10,100 nucleotides of DNA from CBCXVS01 sp965178525 (GCA_965178525.1 CBCXVS010000283.1:1-10100); one strand, 5' to 3'; numbered from the stretch's first letter, positions 1 to 7,802 are shown. Program-made: numbers and translations. Notes: generated by a model from the sequence alone, not told the origin.

Positions 1-371
1 GACCTGGCTGGGCTCCCTCCATCGTTTGGGGGAGGATAGCCTACCTCATTAACTATTGGGGAACAACCCTATTGAAATATGCGATCCGTCTGAGCCCGAT
101 GGATAGCCAGGTCGTGGTCAGCCTCAGGAAGCAGGACGAGCAGGCGTGCTTCACCGTGACGGATGAGGGAGAAGGCATCGACCCGGAGTTGCTGCCACAT
201 ATCTTCGATGAGTTTGCCCAGGCAGACGTCAGGCTACTCACCGATGGGCAAGGCTTGAGCCTGGCGATTGCGCGGCAGATGGTCTTGGCGCACGACGGCA
301 CGATTGAAGTCCGGAGCACGAAGGGGGAAGGAACGAAGTTTACGGTCAAGCTTCCCATCGCAACCATCTGA
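1..371 (+). CDS. Histidine kinase ATPase domain, C-terminal fragment (5' end outside window)
   Basis: An open frame enters from the left edge without a stop and ends at TGA 369-371. It encodes the C-terminal HATPase_c domain of a sensor histidine kinase, which binds ATP and supplies the phosphate for autophosphorylation. The G1 box reads DEGEGI (171-188 region), followed by the F box residues HIFDEF. The G2 box reads GQGLSLAIARQM, where families usually have GLGLAI, so one glycine is replaced by serine. The N box is abnormal: this frame gives NYWGTTLLKYA, whereas shifting by one base over positions 54-68 gives LLGNN, the expected N-box text (see findings). The phosphoacceptor domain lies outside the window. 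The next kinase begins 11 bases after the stop, so the two may have been co-transcribed. Identification as a kinase ATPase domain is firm; whether it works is doubtful. Confidence 0.8.
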   Translation, partial: PGWAPSIVWGRIAYLINYWGTTLLKYAIRLSPMDSQVVVSLRKQDEQACFTVTDEGEGIDPELLPHIFDEFAQADVRLLTDGQGLSLAIARQMVLAHDGTIEVRSTKGEGTKFTVKLPIATI

Positions 372-381
372 CGGTGGCTCT

Positions 382-2449
382 ATGACGTTTTCCTTTGCTC
401 GTATACGGCAACTCGGGATTGCAGTACTCCTCAGTCTCATCATCTTGCGCTCGTCGGTCTCACTCTTTGTCTTGCATCATACGCTCCATACCCATGACGT
501 CTCGTATACCGCACAACAGGCGAAAAAGGACCGCTTCGAGTCCATCGTTTTTCGGTTGACCAAAGCGAGTGCGATTTTTTTCGAGCAGCAGGTTGACAAG
601 CAATTTCAACTCCCTCGCTTGCTCGAGGAGTTGGACAACATTCGGGATCAGCTCGCGGCTCTAGCCCAGCTATCCTTGACGTCGGTTGAGCAGACCCATG
701 TGCAAGCGCTGGCGAGGCAAGAGCGGCGGTTACGGATGGCCGTATCGGGCCTGACGGTGACGCCGGGACGGGCCGAAGCGTCGCCTGGGGCCTACTCGTC
801 CGCGATACGTGCCGAAGTTGCCCAGGCCATCGCGGACGCGGTGGCGCAAGCGAACCAGGTCCGCACGCAGCTGGCGGCATCTATCCAAGGCACGAACCAC
901 GATCTGACCGTATCCCTCCAGCTCACCCTCCTGGTGCTAACCGGGGGCGCTATCCTTACCGTCGTTGCCGGTATTGTCGTGAGCCTCTTGATGAGTCGCG
1001 CCTTGTCCCGTCATATTGGGAATATTGCGCGTGCGACCCACGAACTGGGGCGAGGCAATCTGTCGTATCGGGTGGGTTCTGCCCATACAGACGAAGTGGG
1101 GCAACTTGCCGCCGGCATCGATGACATGGCCGAGCAACTCGAAGCCTCCACCCATCGCCTCAATGACACGTTCATGGAACTCACGGAGGCCCGTAACATC
1201 TCCGAGTGGCGGGCCCAAGAACTCCACGACAGATCGCAGGAGTTGAGCCGTGAAGTGACTGAGCGGAAACGGACGGAATGCGCCTTGCGCGAGAGCGAGG
1301 CGCGTTACCGGACCTTGATCGAGAGTTCGGTCCAGGGCCTTTTTATCCATGTCAAGGGTTTGGTGCAGTTTTCGAATCCTGCCACCGCCCGGATTTTTGG
1401 CTACAACCGGCCGGACGACTTGCTGGGCCGGGATTATACGACCTTAGTCGCACCGCACGAGCGCGACGCCCTCGAACGCTATATTCAAGCGCGCATGCAA
1501 GGTGAAGCGGTACCGCCGCATTATGAATGTTTGGGCATGAAAAAAGATGGTTCGCCGTTGTGGTGCGAATATGTCGTGTCTCCCGTCTTGTGGGATGACA
1601 CGCCGGCTGTGATGTCGACCCTCTTGGATATTACGGCGCGGAAACGGGCGGAATTGGCCTTACAAGAAGCCAAGGACACGGCCGAAAGCGCCAGCCGTGC
1701 GCAACAAGAGTTCTTGACCAATATGTCTCACGAATTGCGCACCCCGCTGCATGGGATCTTGAGTTTTGCCAGCTTCGGCTTGCAGAAAGCGGCCAAGGTC
1801 CCGACGGAAAAAATCCTCCAGTACTTCGAGCACATTGACCAGAGCGGCAAGACGCTCCTCACGTTGCTCAACGATTTGCTCGATCTCGCCAAACTCGAAG
1901 CCGGTAAGATGACCTTTACGTTCGATACCATTGATCTCAACCTCTTACTGGCCCGTGTCGCGGAGGAATTCCGGGCGTTGGCCGACGAACGTCATCTGAC
2001 GCTCGCCATGCATGTACCGGAGACGCCGACCCCACTCAGCCTCGATGAGGTGCGTATCGTGCAAGTCCTGCGGAATCTCGTCAGCAATGCCATCAAATTT
2101 ACGGCGGAAGGTTCGTACCGTGACGTTGAACCTGGAGCGTGAGGCACGACATGCCCGGGTGGCGGTGTGTGATCAGGGAACGGGCATTCCCGACACGGAA
2201 CTCGAATCGATTTTTGACAAGTTTGTGCAGTCGAGCAAAACCAATACAGGCGCGGGAGGCACGGGACTCGGCTTGGCGATTTGCCGCGAGATCATCACCG
2301 AGCATGCAGGACGTATCTGGGTGGACAATCGCGCCGATGGCGGCGCCATGTTTACGTTTGAATTGCCCCTGCCCGCAGACGACCTGGCAGCCGGAGAGCT
2401 GGCAGCTAATGTTCCGACGCTTCCCCTAGCACCTCGATCACACGAATAG
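382..2449 (+). pseudogene. Membrane sensor histidine kinase (TM-TM-HAMP-PAS-HisKA-HATPase), broken by a one-base frameshift
   Basis: Starts at ATG 382 after a weak GGTGG (373-377). The in-frame upstream extension to 268 overlaps the previous gene and is not protein-like. Frame 1 encodes 586 residues: TM helix about 9-30, periplasmic region 31-179 rich in Gln and Glu, second helix about 180-204, HAMP about 201-255 (ending DEVGQLAAGIDDMAEQL), linker coiled coil, PAS about 305-420, and HisKA with SHELRTPLHG carrying phosphoacceptor His450. The N box NAIKFTAEGS (569-578) is followed by eight nonsense residues and TGA 2140-2142. The missing part continues in frame 2 from about 2117 (TVTLNLERE) with G1 DQGTGI, G2 GGTGLGLAICREI, and TAG 2447-2449. 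Removing one base around 2113-2117 restores a 688-residue hybrid kinase. As it stands, the product lacks most of the ATP lid. No response regulator adjoins it on this strand. A sequencing indel is the main alternative. Confidence 0.85.
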
Positions 2450-2781
2450 GCTGGGGCTTTCCCGCGTACGGGATGCACAGCCTGCTTCCCGTATCTGAAG
2501 CGGTTGTGCAACTGCTCTGCCGTCGTGTCGGTAACCAAAATAGCCGCGCCCACCTCCTTGGTCAAACCTTGCACGCGGCTCGCCAGATTCACCGCATCAC
2601 CCACGACCCCGTACTCCATGCGCGTATCCGGTCCGATGTTGCCCGCGACCACTTCGCCGGTGTGAATGCCAATACCAATGCGGAACGGCGTCTCGCCATG
2701 CTGCAGTTTGTGCTGATTCAAATCGCGTGGGGTGCTGCGGTGATGGGCCAAAGCGACCAGATCACGAAGAATTGCCACCAT
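2406..2781 (-). pseudogene. Class III adenylate/guanylate cyclase, C-terminal half of catalytic domain, frameshifted
   Basis: Translation on the - strand gives LNQHKLQHGETPFRIGIGIH, then TGEVVAGNIGP and MEYGVVGDAVNLASR, the unmistakable second half of a class III nucleotide cyclase. These enzymes make cAMP or cGMP from the nucleoside triphosphate. The Asn and Arg of NLASR correspond to the transition-state residues of the family. The first half of the domain, which carries both metal-binding aspartates (the FxD and GD motifs), is absent, so activity is not expected. Near the end, VRGKA is followed in a second frame by QPIRVIEVLGEASEH and TAG at 2406-2408. One extra base in the G run at 2453-2456 explains this. 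Without the correction, the frame reads through the opposing kinase as far as 2173. The apparent ATG at 2781 is probably spurious, because the residues before LNQ are the membrane segment read out of frame. Confidence 0.85.
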
Positions 2782-3167
2782 GTGAAGCCTAAGTTGACTC
2801 CGTGATTGGCGAGTACACAGAGCAGGGTCATCGGCAGAAGCAGCAGCAGCGCATGAATGGTGAGGACGCGCAGAAGCGTCAGAATGGGTAAGTTGAGCGC
2901 CTGCACATACGCGGTGCGCAGCGCCTAGTGTGAGACGGCTTGCCCGGCTTCCTGCGCGGTCAATACCGTATCAATAGGGCGAGTGTGGCGGGTAATGAGC
3001 CAGCGGTCGCATACGTACATGAGGGTGACCGGGAGTGGGGCAACGATAAACAACAGGATCAGAATTTGCTCAAAGCGCGGCTCCAACCCGAGAATAAAGA
3101 GCACCGACGCTTCGAGCAGAGCGAGGCAGGAGCCCATCCAATAGATGCGTATCGCTTTGCGTTTCAT
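2718..3167 (-). pseudogene. Adenylate cyclase N-terminal membrane domain, with in-frame TAG and fused by deletion to the catalytic remnant
   Basis: ATG 3167 is preceded by AGGAAG (3178-3183). The first 80 residues contain two membrane helices (about 12-29 and 34-54), then TAG at 2925-2927. The same frame continues after the stop with ALRTAYVQALNLPILTLLRV and two more hydrophobic segments, including a WWQFFVIWSLWPITAAPH stretch, to TGA 2718-2720. A Gln codon (CAG to TAG) at the stop would give one continuous four-helix membrane domain. It then joins, out of frame, the middle of the cyclase domain. HAMP/linker and the first catalytic half are therefore missing, inferred as a deletion of several hundred bases with its junction near 2718-2735. 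Together with 2406-2781 this was one membrane-bound cyclase reading away from the response regulator, 102 bases downstream of it. The membrane part alone would not be recognised without the cyclase remnant. Confidence 0.7.
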
Positions 3168-3173
3168 GGCCGC

Positions 3174-3183
3174 ACTTCTTCCT
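3174..3183 (-). promoter_or_regulatory. Ribosome binding site of the cyclase remnant
   Basis: AGGAAGAAG on the - strand, 7-10 bases before ATG 3167, supports that start codon. Confidence 0.5.
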
Positions 3184-3211
3184 GAGGATACCCGTTGAGA
3201 CGTCCACCGTA

Positions 3212-3240
3212 TATATTCATGCTACGGCTTTGTTCTGCAA
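3212..3240 (-). promoter_or_regulatory. Possible sigma-70-type promoter for the cyclase remnant
   Basis: On the - strand TTGCAG (3235-3240) and AATATA (3212-3217) are separated by 17 bases and lie 45 bases before ATG 3167. The match to TTGACA/TATAAT is partial and the call rests on position and spacing only. If real, the cyclase was transcribed independently of the upstream kinase/regulator operon. Confidence 0.3.
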
Positions 3241-3268
3241 GGAGCAAGTGCGAACATATCCATGCGTT

Positions 3269-3952
3269 TTACTCAGGGAAGTGAGAGGGGCTGTATGACG
3301 GGGTTGGCGCCTCAGGACACCACGGTACCAGCCGATGCCAGATAGCATATTGGATGAGGTCCGCCACGCTCCGCATATGCATCTTGCGCAGGATATTGGC
3401 ACGGTGGGTGCTTACGGTCGTGATACCGATAGATAGTTCGGCCGCAACCTTCGTGATGGTTTTGCCCGCGGCAAGCAGACACAACACCTGAAACTCCCGA
3501 TCAGACAGCACGGTATGTCGGGGGCGAGCCGCATCCGGCATCTGCATTGCCACCAAATATTCACTTAGCGTGGGGCTCACATATTTGTGGCCCTGGGCGA
3601 GCTGGCGTATGGCGGTGACCAATTCTTGTGGCGCGGCTTGCTTCGTCAAGTAACCGTCGGCGCCCATGTGTAAGAGGCGGGTACCATATTGCTCCTCGGT
3701 ATGCATGGTCAACACGAGGACGGGCGGCCGGTCAGGAAGGTGCCTGATGTGCTGGAGCACCTCGATGCCACTGCGATCGGGTAAGGACAAGTCGAGTACG
3801 ATCACATCCCACGTGGCGCTCTGGATGGCATCGAGCGCGGCTTGGGCCGTGCTGGCTTCGCCACCTACGCTCATGTCGGATGTATCCGCCAGAATTTGTT
3901 TCAAACCTTGACGGACGATCGCATGGTCGTCGACGATGAGAATGGTAATCAT
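3269..3952 (-). CDS. NarL/FixJ-family response regulator
   Basis: This 227-residue protein pairs with the sensor kinase just upstream. The receiver domain is about 1-118: acidic pocket Asp8-Asp9, phosphoacceptor Asp54 (VIVLDLSLPD), Thr82 and Lys104 in the usual places. A LuxR-type helix-turn-helix is about 148-207 (LSDREFQVLCLLAAGKT, then ELSIGITTVSTHRANILRKM), the DNA-binding part. A short Pro/Ser-rich tail follows. Length and all active-site residues are normal, and this is the only large gene in the window without a visible lesion. ATG 3952 overlaps the kinase stop as ATGA, and GGGGAG (3958-3963) lies five bases upstream, so translation is coupled. Phosphorylated regulator is expected to control promoters; its targets cannot be read here. 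The stop is TAA; no clear terminator follows. Confidence 0.95.
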   Translation of the reverse strand: MITILIVDDHAIVRQGLKQILADTSDMSVGGEASTAQAALDAIQSATWDVIVLDLSLPDRSGIEVLQHIRHLPDRPPVLVLTMHTEEQYGTRLLHMGADGYLTKQAAPQELVTAIRQLAQGHKYVSPTLSEYLVAMQMPDAARPRHTVLSDREFQVLCLLAAGKTITKVAAELSIGITTVSTHRANILRKMHMRSVADLIQYAIWHRLVPWCPEAPTPSYSPSHFPE

Positions 3953-6435
3953 GCCTGCTCCCCTATCGTGGTCGAGCCTTGATCTGCCAGCGCGAGGCGG
4001 ACGGTAATCACGGTCCCCTGGTCCGGATCCCCAACGACGTGGACCTCGCCTTCCAATGGGGCGATACGCTCACGCATGCCGAGTAACCCGAGCGCGTGTG
4101 GATTGGTCAGCGCCTCCTCGGTGATACCACAGCCATTATCGCGTACGATGAGGTGCAGTGATGCATGCTCCGTACATAGATCCACATCGATACGCGTGGC
4201 GTTAGCATGACGCACGGCGTTGGTAAGGGCTTCTTGTAGAATCCGAAAGATGGCGAGTGACTGTTGGGCATCCAGGCGGCTCGCGTCTACGTCGAGCCTC
4301 TGCGTCACCACAATGCCGGTACGTATCTGAAAGTCCTGAAGCAGCCATTCTGCGGCGGCGGCTAACCCGAGGTCGTCCAGGATTCTCGGGCGTAATGAGG
4401 TCACGAGCCCCTCAACCGAGCGGAACATCCTGTTCGTCAGGTCCAGCATCCCGGCAACCTTATGTGGGATGGTCATGGGCTCTAAGGGTCTATGCTGGCT
4501 GAACCATGCCAAGTCCATGTGTAAGGCGGTCAGGGCTTGCCCCAATTCATCGTGCAGTTCACGGGCAATACGCTTGCGCTCCTCCTCCTGAATTTCCAGT
4601 CGCCGTGCGGCAAGTGAACGAAGCTGGGTGTGGAGGTGACGCATGCGCGCCTCAGTCCGTTTTCGTGCCGTGATATCGCGCTGGATCGTGGCAAGGCCCA
4701 CGGCATTGCCTCTGTGGAGGTCGGTTATGAAGAAACAATCCGCCAGGACATCGATCGGCTCACCCGTCTTAAAATGGCGGAGTTGCGTTTCGCCGATCCA
4801 GTGTCCATGCGCTTGGACCGTCGGCAGAATATGGTCGCGGAGCAGGGCGTCGTAGTCGCTAAAATGGAAATCCGTAATCACCTTGGGCGACGCCGAGTGG
4901 AGGCGGTCGAGGCCGACCATCTTGCGGCCGGCGTCATTCACAAAGACGACCTGGCCCTCAAGGGTCGCCATGGCAATGAAATCGTTGCTATGATGCACGA
5001 GCGCGGCCAGTTTGCGTTGCTCCTCCTCGATGAGCTGACGCGTGGTCATTTCCTGCTGCAGTTGTCTATTGGCGACTCGGAGTGCCGCACTGCGTTCTTC
5101 CACCCGCCTTTCGAGATCGTCATATGCCCGTTGCAACGCCGCTTCGGCCTGTTTGCGTGGTGTGATGTCGATCGTTGTTGTTTGAACCGCTGGCACCCCT
5201 TCCCAGCTCACGACCGATACCACGTTGTCGAGCCAGATGGTGCTGCCGTCCCGGCGTATGCCTTGGGACTCATAGTGCATCGGAGCCGGTTCGCCGCGCA
5301 TCCGGGATTGTAGATAGCCGAGGAGACGCGTGCGTTCGTGGGGCACGCCTATCTCCAATATGAGGTGCTCCATCTGCAGAATGTCGTCAGGCGTTTCATA
5401 GCCAAAGATCTCGACGTATGCCTGGTTCACAAAGAGGGGTTTGCCTTGGCGGTGTATGACCACACCTTGGATGGAGCCTTCAATCAGATCCCGAAAGCGC
5501 CTTTCGCTTTCCTGTAAGGCCGCGTCTAGCCGCTTGCGCGCGGTGATATCAGAGATCACAACCTGGAGCGCCGGTTCGTCATCCCACCAGACTTCTTGTA
5601 TCTGGACATCCAACCAGATGGGCGTTCCATCCTTCCGAAGCGCTTGGTGTTCCTGCTGGGCTGCGACGGCTTGCCCCAACTGATGCGCCTGCACGTAGCC
5701 TGCCACGCATTGCCGTTCCTGGGGCGCTAGGATCGGCAGCAGAGAGTCGAGTTGCAAGATCTCGTTAGGGGAGGCATAACCCAGAATTTCTGCGTAGCGC
5801 TGGTTCGCGAAGAGTGGCACCCAGTTCCGGTGGATAACAATGCCCTGGATGGAGCCCTTAATAAGGGTGCGAAAGCGCTTCTCACTCTCCCGTCGCGCTG
5901 CTTCTGCCCCTATCCGGTCGGTAACGTCTTGGGCATGGCCAAGTACATAAGACGGTTTCCCCGCTTCCTCGTACCGGACGTTACTGTATTGCCAGATCCG
6001 TTCCTGGCCGGTTTTCGTCATCACACGTATAAAACCGCTGTCCGTCCGTTGACGCCGAATACGTGCCAGGTAATCGTCATAGAGATATTGCACGTCGGGC
6101 GCAAGGAACTGCCGGGCGTTCTTTCCGATCATTTCTGCGGGCTGGTAACCGAGCAGCGCGGCCGAGGCGGCATTGACGAAGAGGAAACGACCGTCTAGGT
6201 CGTGCATACACATCAGCCCTTGGCTGTTGTCGACGAGCGCTTGATACTGCTGTAACTGCTTCTGCAACACCTGTTCAGCCTGCTTGGGCTGGGTGATGTG
6301 GTCTATGGTGGCGACGGCGAAGCCGGCATGCGCGAGGCGCTTTCGTTCTGCTGCTTTCGTCGGCAGCAGCTCAATCCGAACGAAACGCTGGAGCAGACGA
6401 TCATCGGCTTCGCACACGGCGTTGTGTCCTCGCAT
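3949..6435 (-). CDS. NarL-type sensor histidine kinase with four PAS domains (HisKA_3, HATPase); 3' part of a gene interrupted by a stop codon
   Basis: 828 residues from ATG 6435 to TGA 3949-3951. Residues 1-50 are the tail of a further PAS domain. PAS modules follow at about 61-178, 182-303, 308-431 and 474-595, with a coiled coil at about 434-475. The second and third are close repeats (LIKGSIQG and LIEGSIQG starts, DITARK/DITPRK ends). HisKA_3 spans about 612-680 with ARELHDELGQAL carrying His628. The ATPase domain spans about 722-816 with N box LQEALTNAVRHANA, G1 DNGCGI and the GLLGMRER box. There is no membrane segment, so it is probably cytoplasmic. It should phosphorylate Asp54 of the regulator encoded immediately downstream (4-base overlap). 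The frame continues upstream to about 6780 but is cut by TGA 6457-6459, making a 943-residue ancestor likely. ATG 6435 lies 24 bases from that stop with only a weak GGA before it, so any expression may depend on reinitiation. Confidence 0.9.
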   Translation of the reverse strand: MRGHNAVCEADDRLLQRFVRIELLPTKAAERKRLAHAGFAVATIDHITQPKQAEQVLQKQLQQYQALVDNSQGLMCMHDLDGRFLFVNAASAALLGYQPAEMIGKNARQFLAPDVQYLYDDYLARIRRQRTDSGFIRVMTKTGQERIWQYSNVRYEEAGKPSYVLGHAQDVTDRIGAEAARRESEKRFRTLIKGSIQGIVIHRNWVPLFANQRYAEILGYASPNEILQLDSLLPILAPQERQCVAGYVQAHQLGQAVAAQQEHQALRKDGTPIWLDVQIQEVWWDDEPALQVVISDITARKRLDAALQESERRFRDLIEGSIQGVVIHRQGKPLFVNQAYVEIFGYETPDDILQMEHLILEIGVPHERTRLLGYLQSRMRGEPAPMHYESQGIRRDGSTIWLDNVVSVVSWEGVPAVQTTTIDITPRKQAEAALQRAYDDLERRVEERSAALRVANRQLQQEMTTRQLIEEEQRKLAALVHHSNDFIAMATLEGQVVFVNDAGRKMVGLDRLHSASPKVITDFHFSDYDALLRDHILPTVQAHGHWIGETQLRHFKTGEPIDVLADCFFITDLHRGNAVGLATIQRDITARKRTEARMRHLHTQLRSLAARRLEIQEEERKRIARELHDELGQALTALHMDLAWFSQHRPLEPMTIPHKVAGMLDLTNRMFRSVEGLVTSLRPRILDDLGLAAAAEWLLQDFQIRTGIVVTQRLDVDASRLDAQQSLAIFRILQEALTNAVRHANATRIDVDLCTEHASLHLIVRDNGCGITEEALTNPHALGLLGMRERIAPLEGEVHVVGDPDQGTVITVRLALADQGSTTIGEQA

Positions 6436-6456
6436 AACGTCCGGCCATCGGTGCTG

Positions 6457-6780
6457 TCAGAAGCGTTGCAGGTAACATTCCCGGTCCGGACAATGAGCAT
6501 GCAAGAGCTCATGGAGTTCACGCCCGTAGACATCGCTGACCCGTGCCAATCCCCAGCGCTCGATGGTGCGATTGGCTCGCAAGATGCGTCCTTGCGCGTC
6601 GAGCAAGCACACACAGTGGGGAAGCGTATCGACGACCACCTCCCATTCTTGCTTGGCCTGCTCAATCTGCGGTAGGCGATCCGGAGGTGTTTGCGGACGC
6701 GGGGCACGTGGAGGCACGTGGTGCATCGTTTCCCATGGCATCCCACGATCGGGAGTTTGCCCATTCTCTTGTATATCCAT
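6457..6780 (-). pseudogene. N-terminal PAS domain of the large sensor kinase, cut off by a TGA codon
   Basis: From ATG 6780 (alternative ATG 6795) this encodes 107 residues in the same frame as the 828-residue kinase. After a Pro-rich start comes a helix IEQAKQEWEVVVDTLPHCVC and the first half of a PAS domain (LLDAQGRILRANRTIERWGL, then GRELHELLHAHCPDRECYLQ). It stops at TGA right after CYLQRF. The frame resumes with QHRWPDV and reaches the PAS end (GFAVATIDHIT) inside the next ORF. A Trp codon (TGG) in place of TGA gives a continuous, family-like PAS domain. This is therefore the true amino terminus of the kinase, separated by a nonsense mutation. Start choice is uncertain: an AGGA (6796-6799) lies 15 bases before ATG 6780 and abuts ATG 6795. 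Confidence 0.75.
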
Positions 6781-6818
6781 ATGATTGCGCTTCATCCTAG
6801 ATGGTAAGAATGTCACCA

Positions 6819-6837
6819 GCCGCACTCGTGATGCGGC
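6819..6837 (-). promoter_or_regulatory. Hairpin in the leader of the sensor kinase gene
   Basis: GCCGCA and TGCGGC form a perfect 6-bp stem with a 7-base loop, 24 bases before ATG 6795 and 39 before ATG 6780. No T run follows on either strand, so it is not an intrinsic terminator. It could be an operator or a leader structure; no function is established. Confidence 0.3.
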
Positions 6838-7137
6838 GTAGCATGATGTACATCTAGGCACACGTTGCGGGCAACAATACGCCAAACCACTGCCGTGTCC
6901 TGTCCGCGTACCTACTGCCTTGTATGTTATGTATATTTGCGACTATTGTGAAATATGTGCGAGCTCGCGCTATGCGCAATGTACATCGTGGCTATTATGA
7001 GGGATGTATGCTTGCGTTATGTATGATGATGGTTGTTTTGAACTGTACGCAAGTAACACATCAAGCAAGCTGGAGCCGCGCGCTTTTTGAGCGCTGTACA
7101 AACTTGAAAACGTCTGTTGCTTCTGCCGTCTTCCTCT

Positions 7138-7213
7138 GACGACCCTGACATGTATACCACACATTCGATCCATCCAACCTTGTATCATGGTTGGCTTGTG
7201 GTCAGGATACGTC
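7138..7213 (+). other. Nested inverted repeats, possible structured RNA
   Basis: Four short arms recur in mirrored order: GACG 7138, CCTGA 7144, CCACA 7157 and CCAACC 7174, answered by GGTTGG 7189, TGTGG 7197, TCAGG 7202 and CGTC 7210. They would fold into one long interrupted hairpin capped by a 9-base loop. The terminator-like hairpin follows directly. A small RNA is possible; no family was recognised. Confidence 0.3.
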
Positions 7214-7252
7214 ACGCGTACGGCTGCGCCGTCAGCCGCGCTCCGCGTTTTT
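7214..7252 (+). terminator. Intrinsic terminator-like hairpin reading rightward
   Basis: The inner stem is CGGCTG/CAGCCG (7221-7226 with 7233-7238) around a 6-base loop. The outer stem is ACGCG/CGCGT (7214-7218 with 7244-7248), with an internal bulge. Five T residues (7248-7252) follow on the + strand. No known gene reads into it from the left on this strand, so the transcript it would end is unknown. Confidence 0.45.
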
Positions 7253-7584
7253 CGTGTCCGTACGGGCATTCCCAGTGCTATGATATGGATAATATGACGA
7301 GCCCGTTGGTGCGCCGTGTATCCGGTCGCTGCCAGCCATACCCAACTCCACAGGGAGAGACATGAAGGGGTCTGTAACCTTTTGTAAAAGAGAACAGACA
7401 TCTATTTATCCTTCCCGCTCCGCTATGTGGGCGAACACGTTGTGCTGCCCCTAAGCTTGCCCGTGGCCTAGCGCTCGGGAATCCATATGAGGCATCGGCG
7501 GGACTGGGCAACACAGCATCCCAACATACCAGGCAACCACCCAAAACCTATACTATAAATATGATATAAATCCAGTAGGTCGTA

Positions 7585-7607
7585 CCATAATACGGCTGGT
7601 AATATGG
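7585..7607. promoter_or_regulatory. Operator-like 23-bp imperfect palindrome
   Basis: Arms CCATA and TATGG, then TAC and GTA, pair around a 5-base centre, with a single A-A mismatch on each side at the same level. It lies in TA-rich sequence about 200 bases downstream of the stop of the OmpA-domain gene. The symmetry suggests a binding site for a dimeric protein, but no neighbouring promoter was identified. Confidence 0.25.
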
Positions 7608-7802
7608 AGTCAAGCATAAAAATCCACTCATTATAGCCCTTGATTTCGTTGCGGCATCATGCCTGGGAGAGCACCGATGTCAGGTGGAAGAGAAATCGGC
7701 AGCGTCGTCATCATCTGGAAGTAGTGTGATATTTTATACGTTATGTGGAGCTATCTCACCTCGTGATCTTGTGCCATACCCACCATCGTCTCGGTGCGTT
7801 GC

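Larger units (their letters stand above)
6781..7802. other. About 1 kb without a recognisable gene
   Basis: Reading all six frames gives only short ORFs with no family resemblance, no convincing start sites and overlapping one another. What can be seen is a 6-bp hairpin at 6819-6837, a nested set of inverted repeats at 7138-7213, a terminator-like hairpin at 7214-7252 and a dyad at 7585-7607. Composition varies from TA-rich (7545-7640) to GC-rich (7215-7250). No tRNA, transposase or CRISPR repeat was recognised. The kinase promoter must lie near the left end, but I could not place it with confidence. Confidence 0.6.

Noticed and set aside
440..1350. - strand ORFs of 146 and 137 residues
   Set aside because: They are antisense to the 382 kinase and have compositions of shadow frames without domains or ribosome sites.
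2473..2805. 110-residue + strand ORF
   Set aside because: It is the antisense of the cyclase remnant, whose IGIGIHTGEVV and GDAVNLASR motifs fix the coding strand.
4630..5313. 227-residue + strand ORF
   Set aside because: It lies wholly antisense to the kinase PAS and coiled-coil coding region, which has clear family motifs. It has no resemblance to a family.
6924..7139. 71-residue + strand ORF ending just before the inverted repeats
   Set aside because: It lacks a ribosome binding site and resembles no family; the Met-rich text reflects repeated ATGTAT words.
7362..7454. 30-codon ORF with an AGGGAGA before ATG
   Set aside because: The start signal is reasonable, but the peptide has no recognisable feature, and such an ORF is expected by chance in 1 kb.
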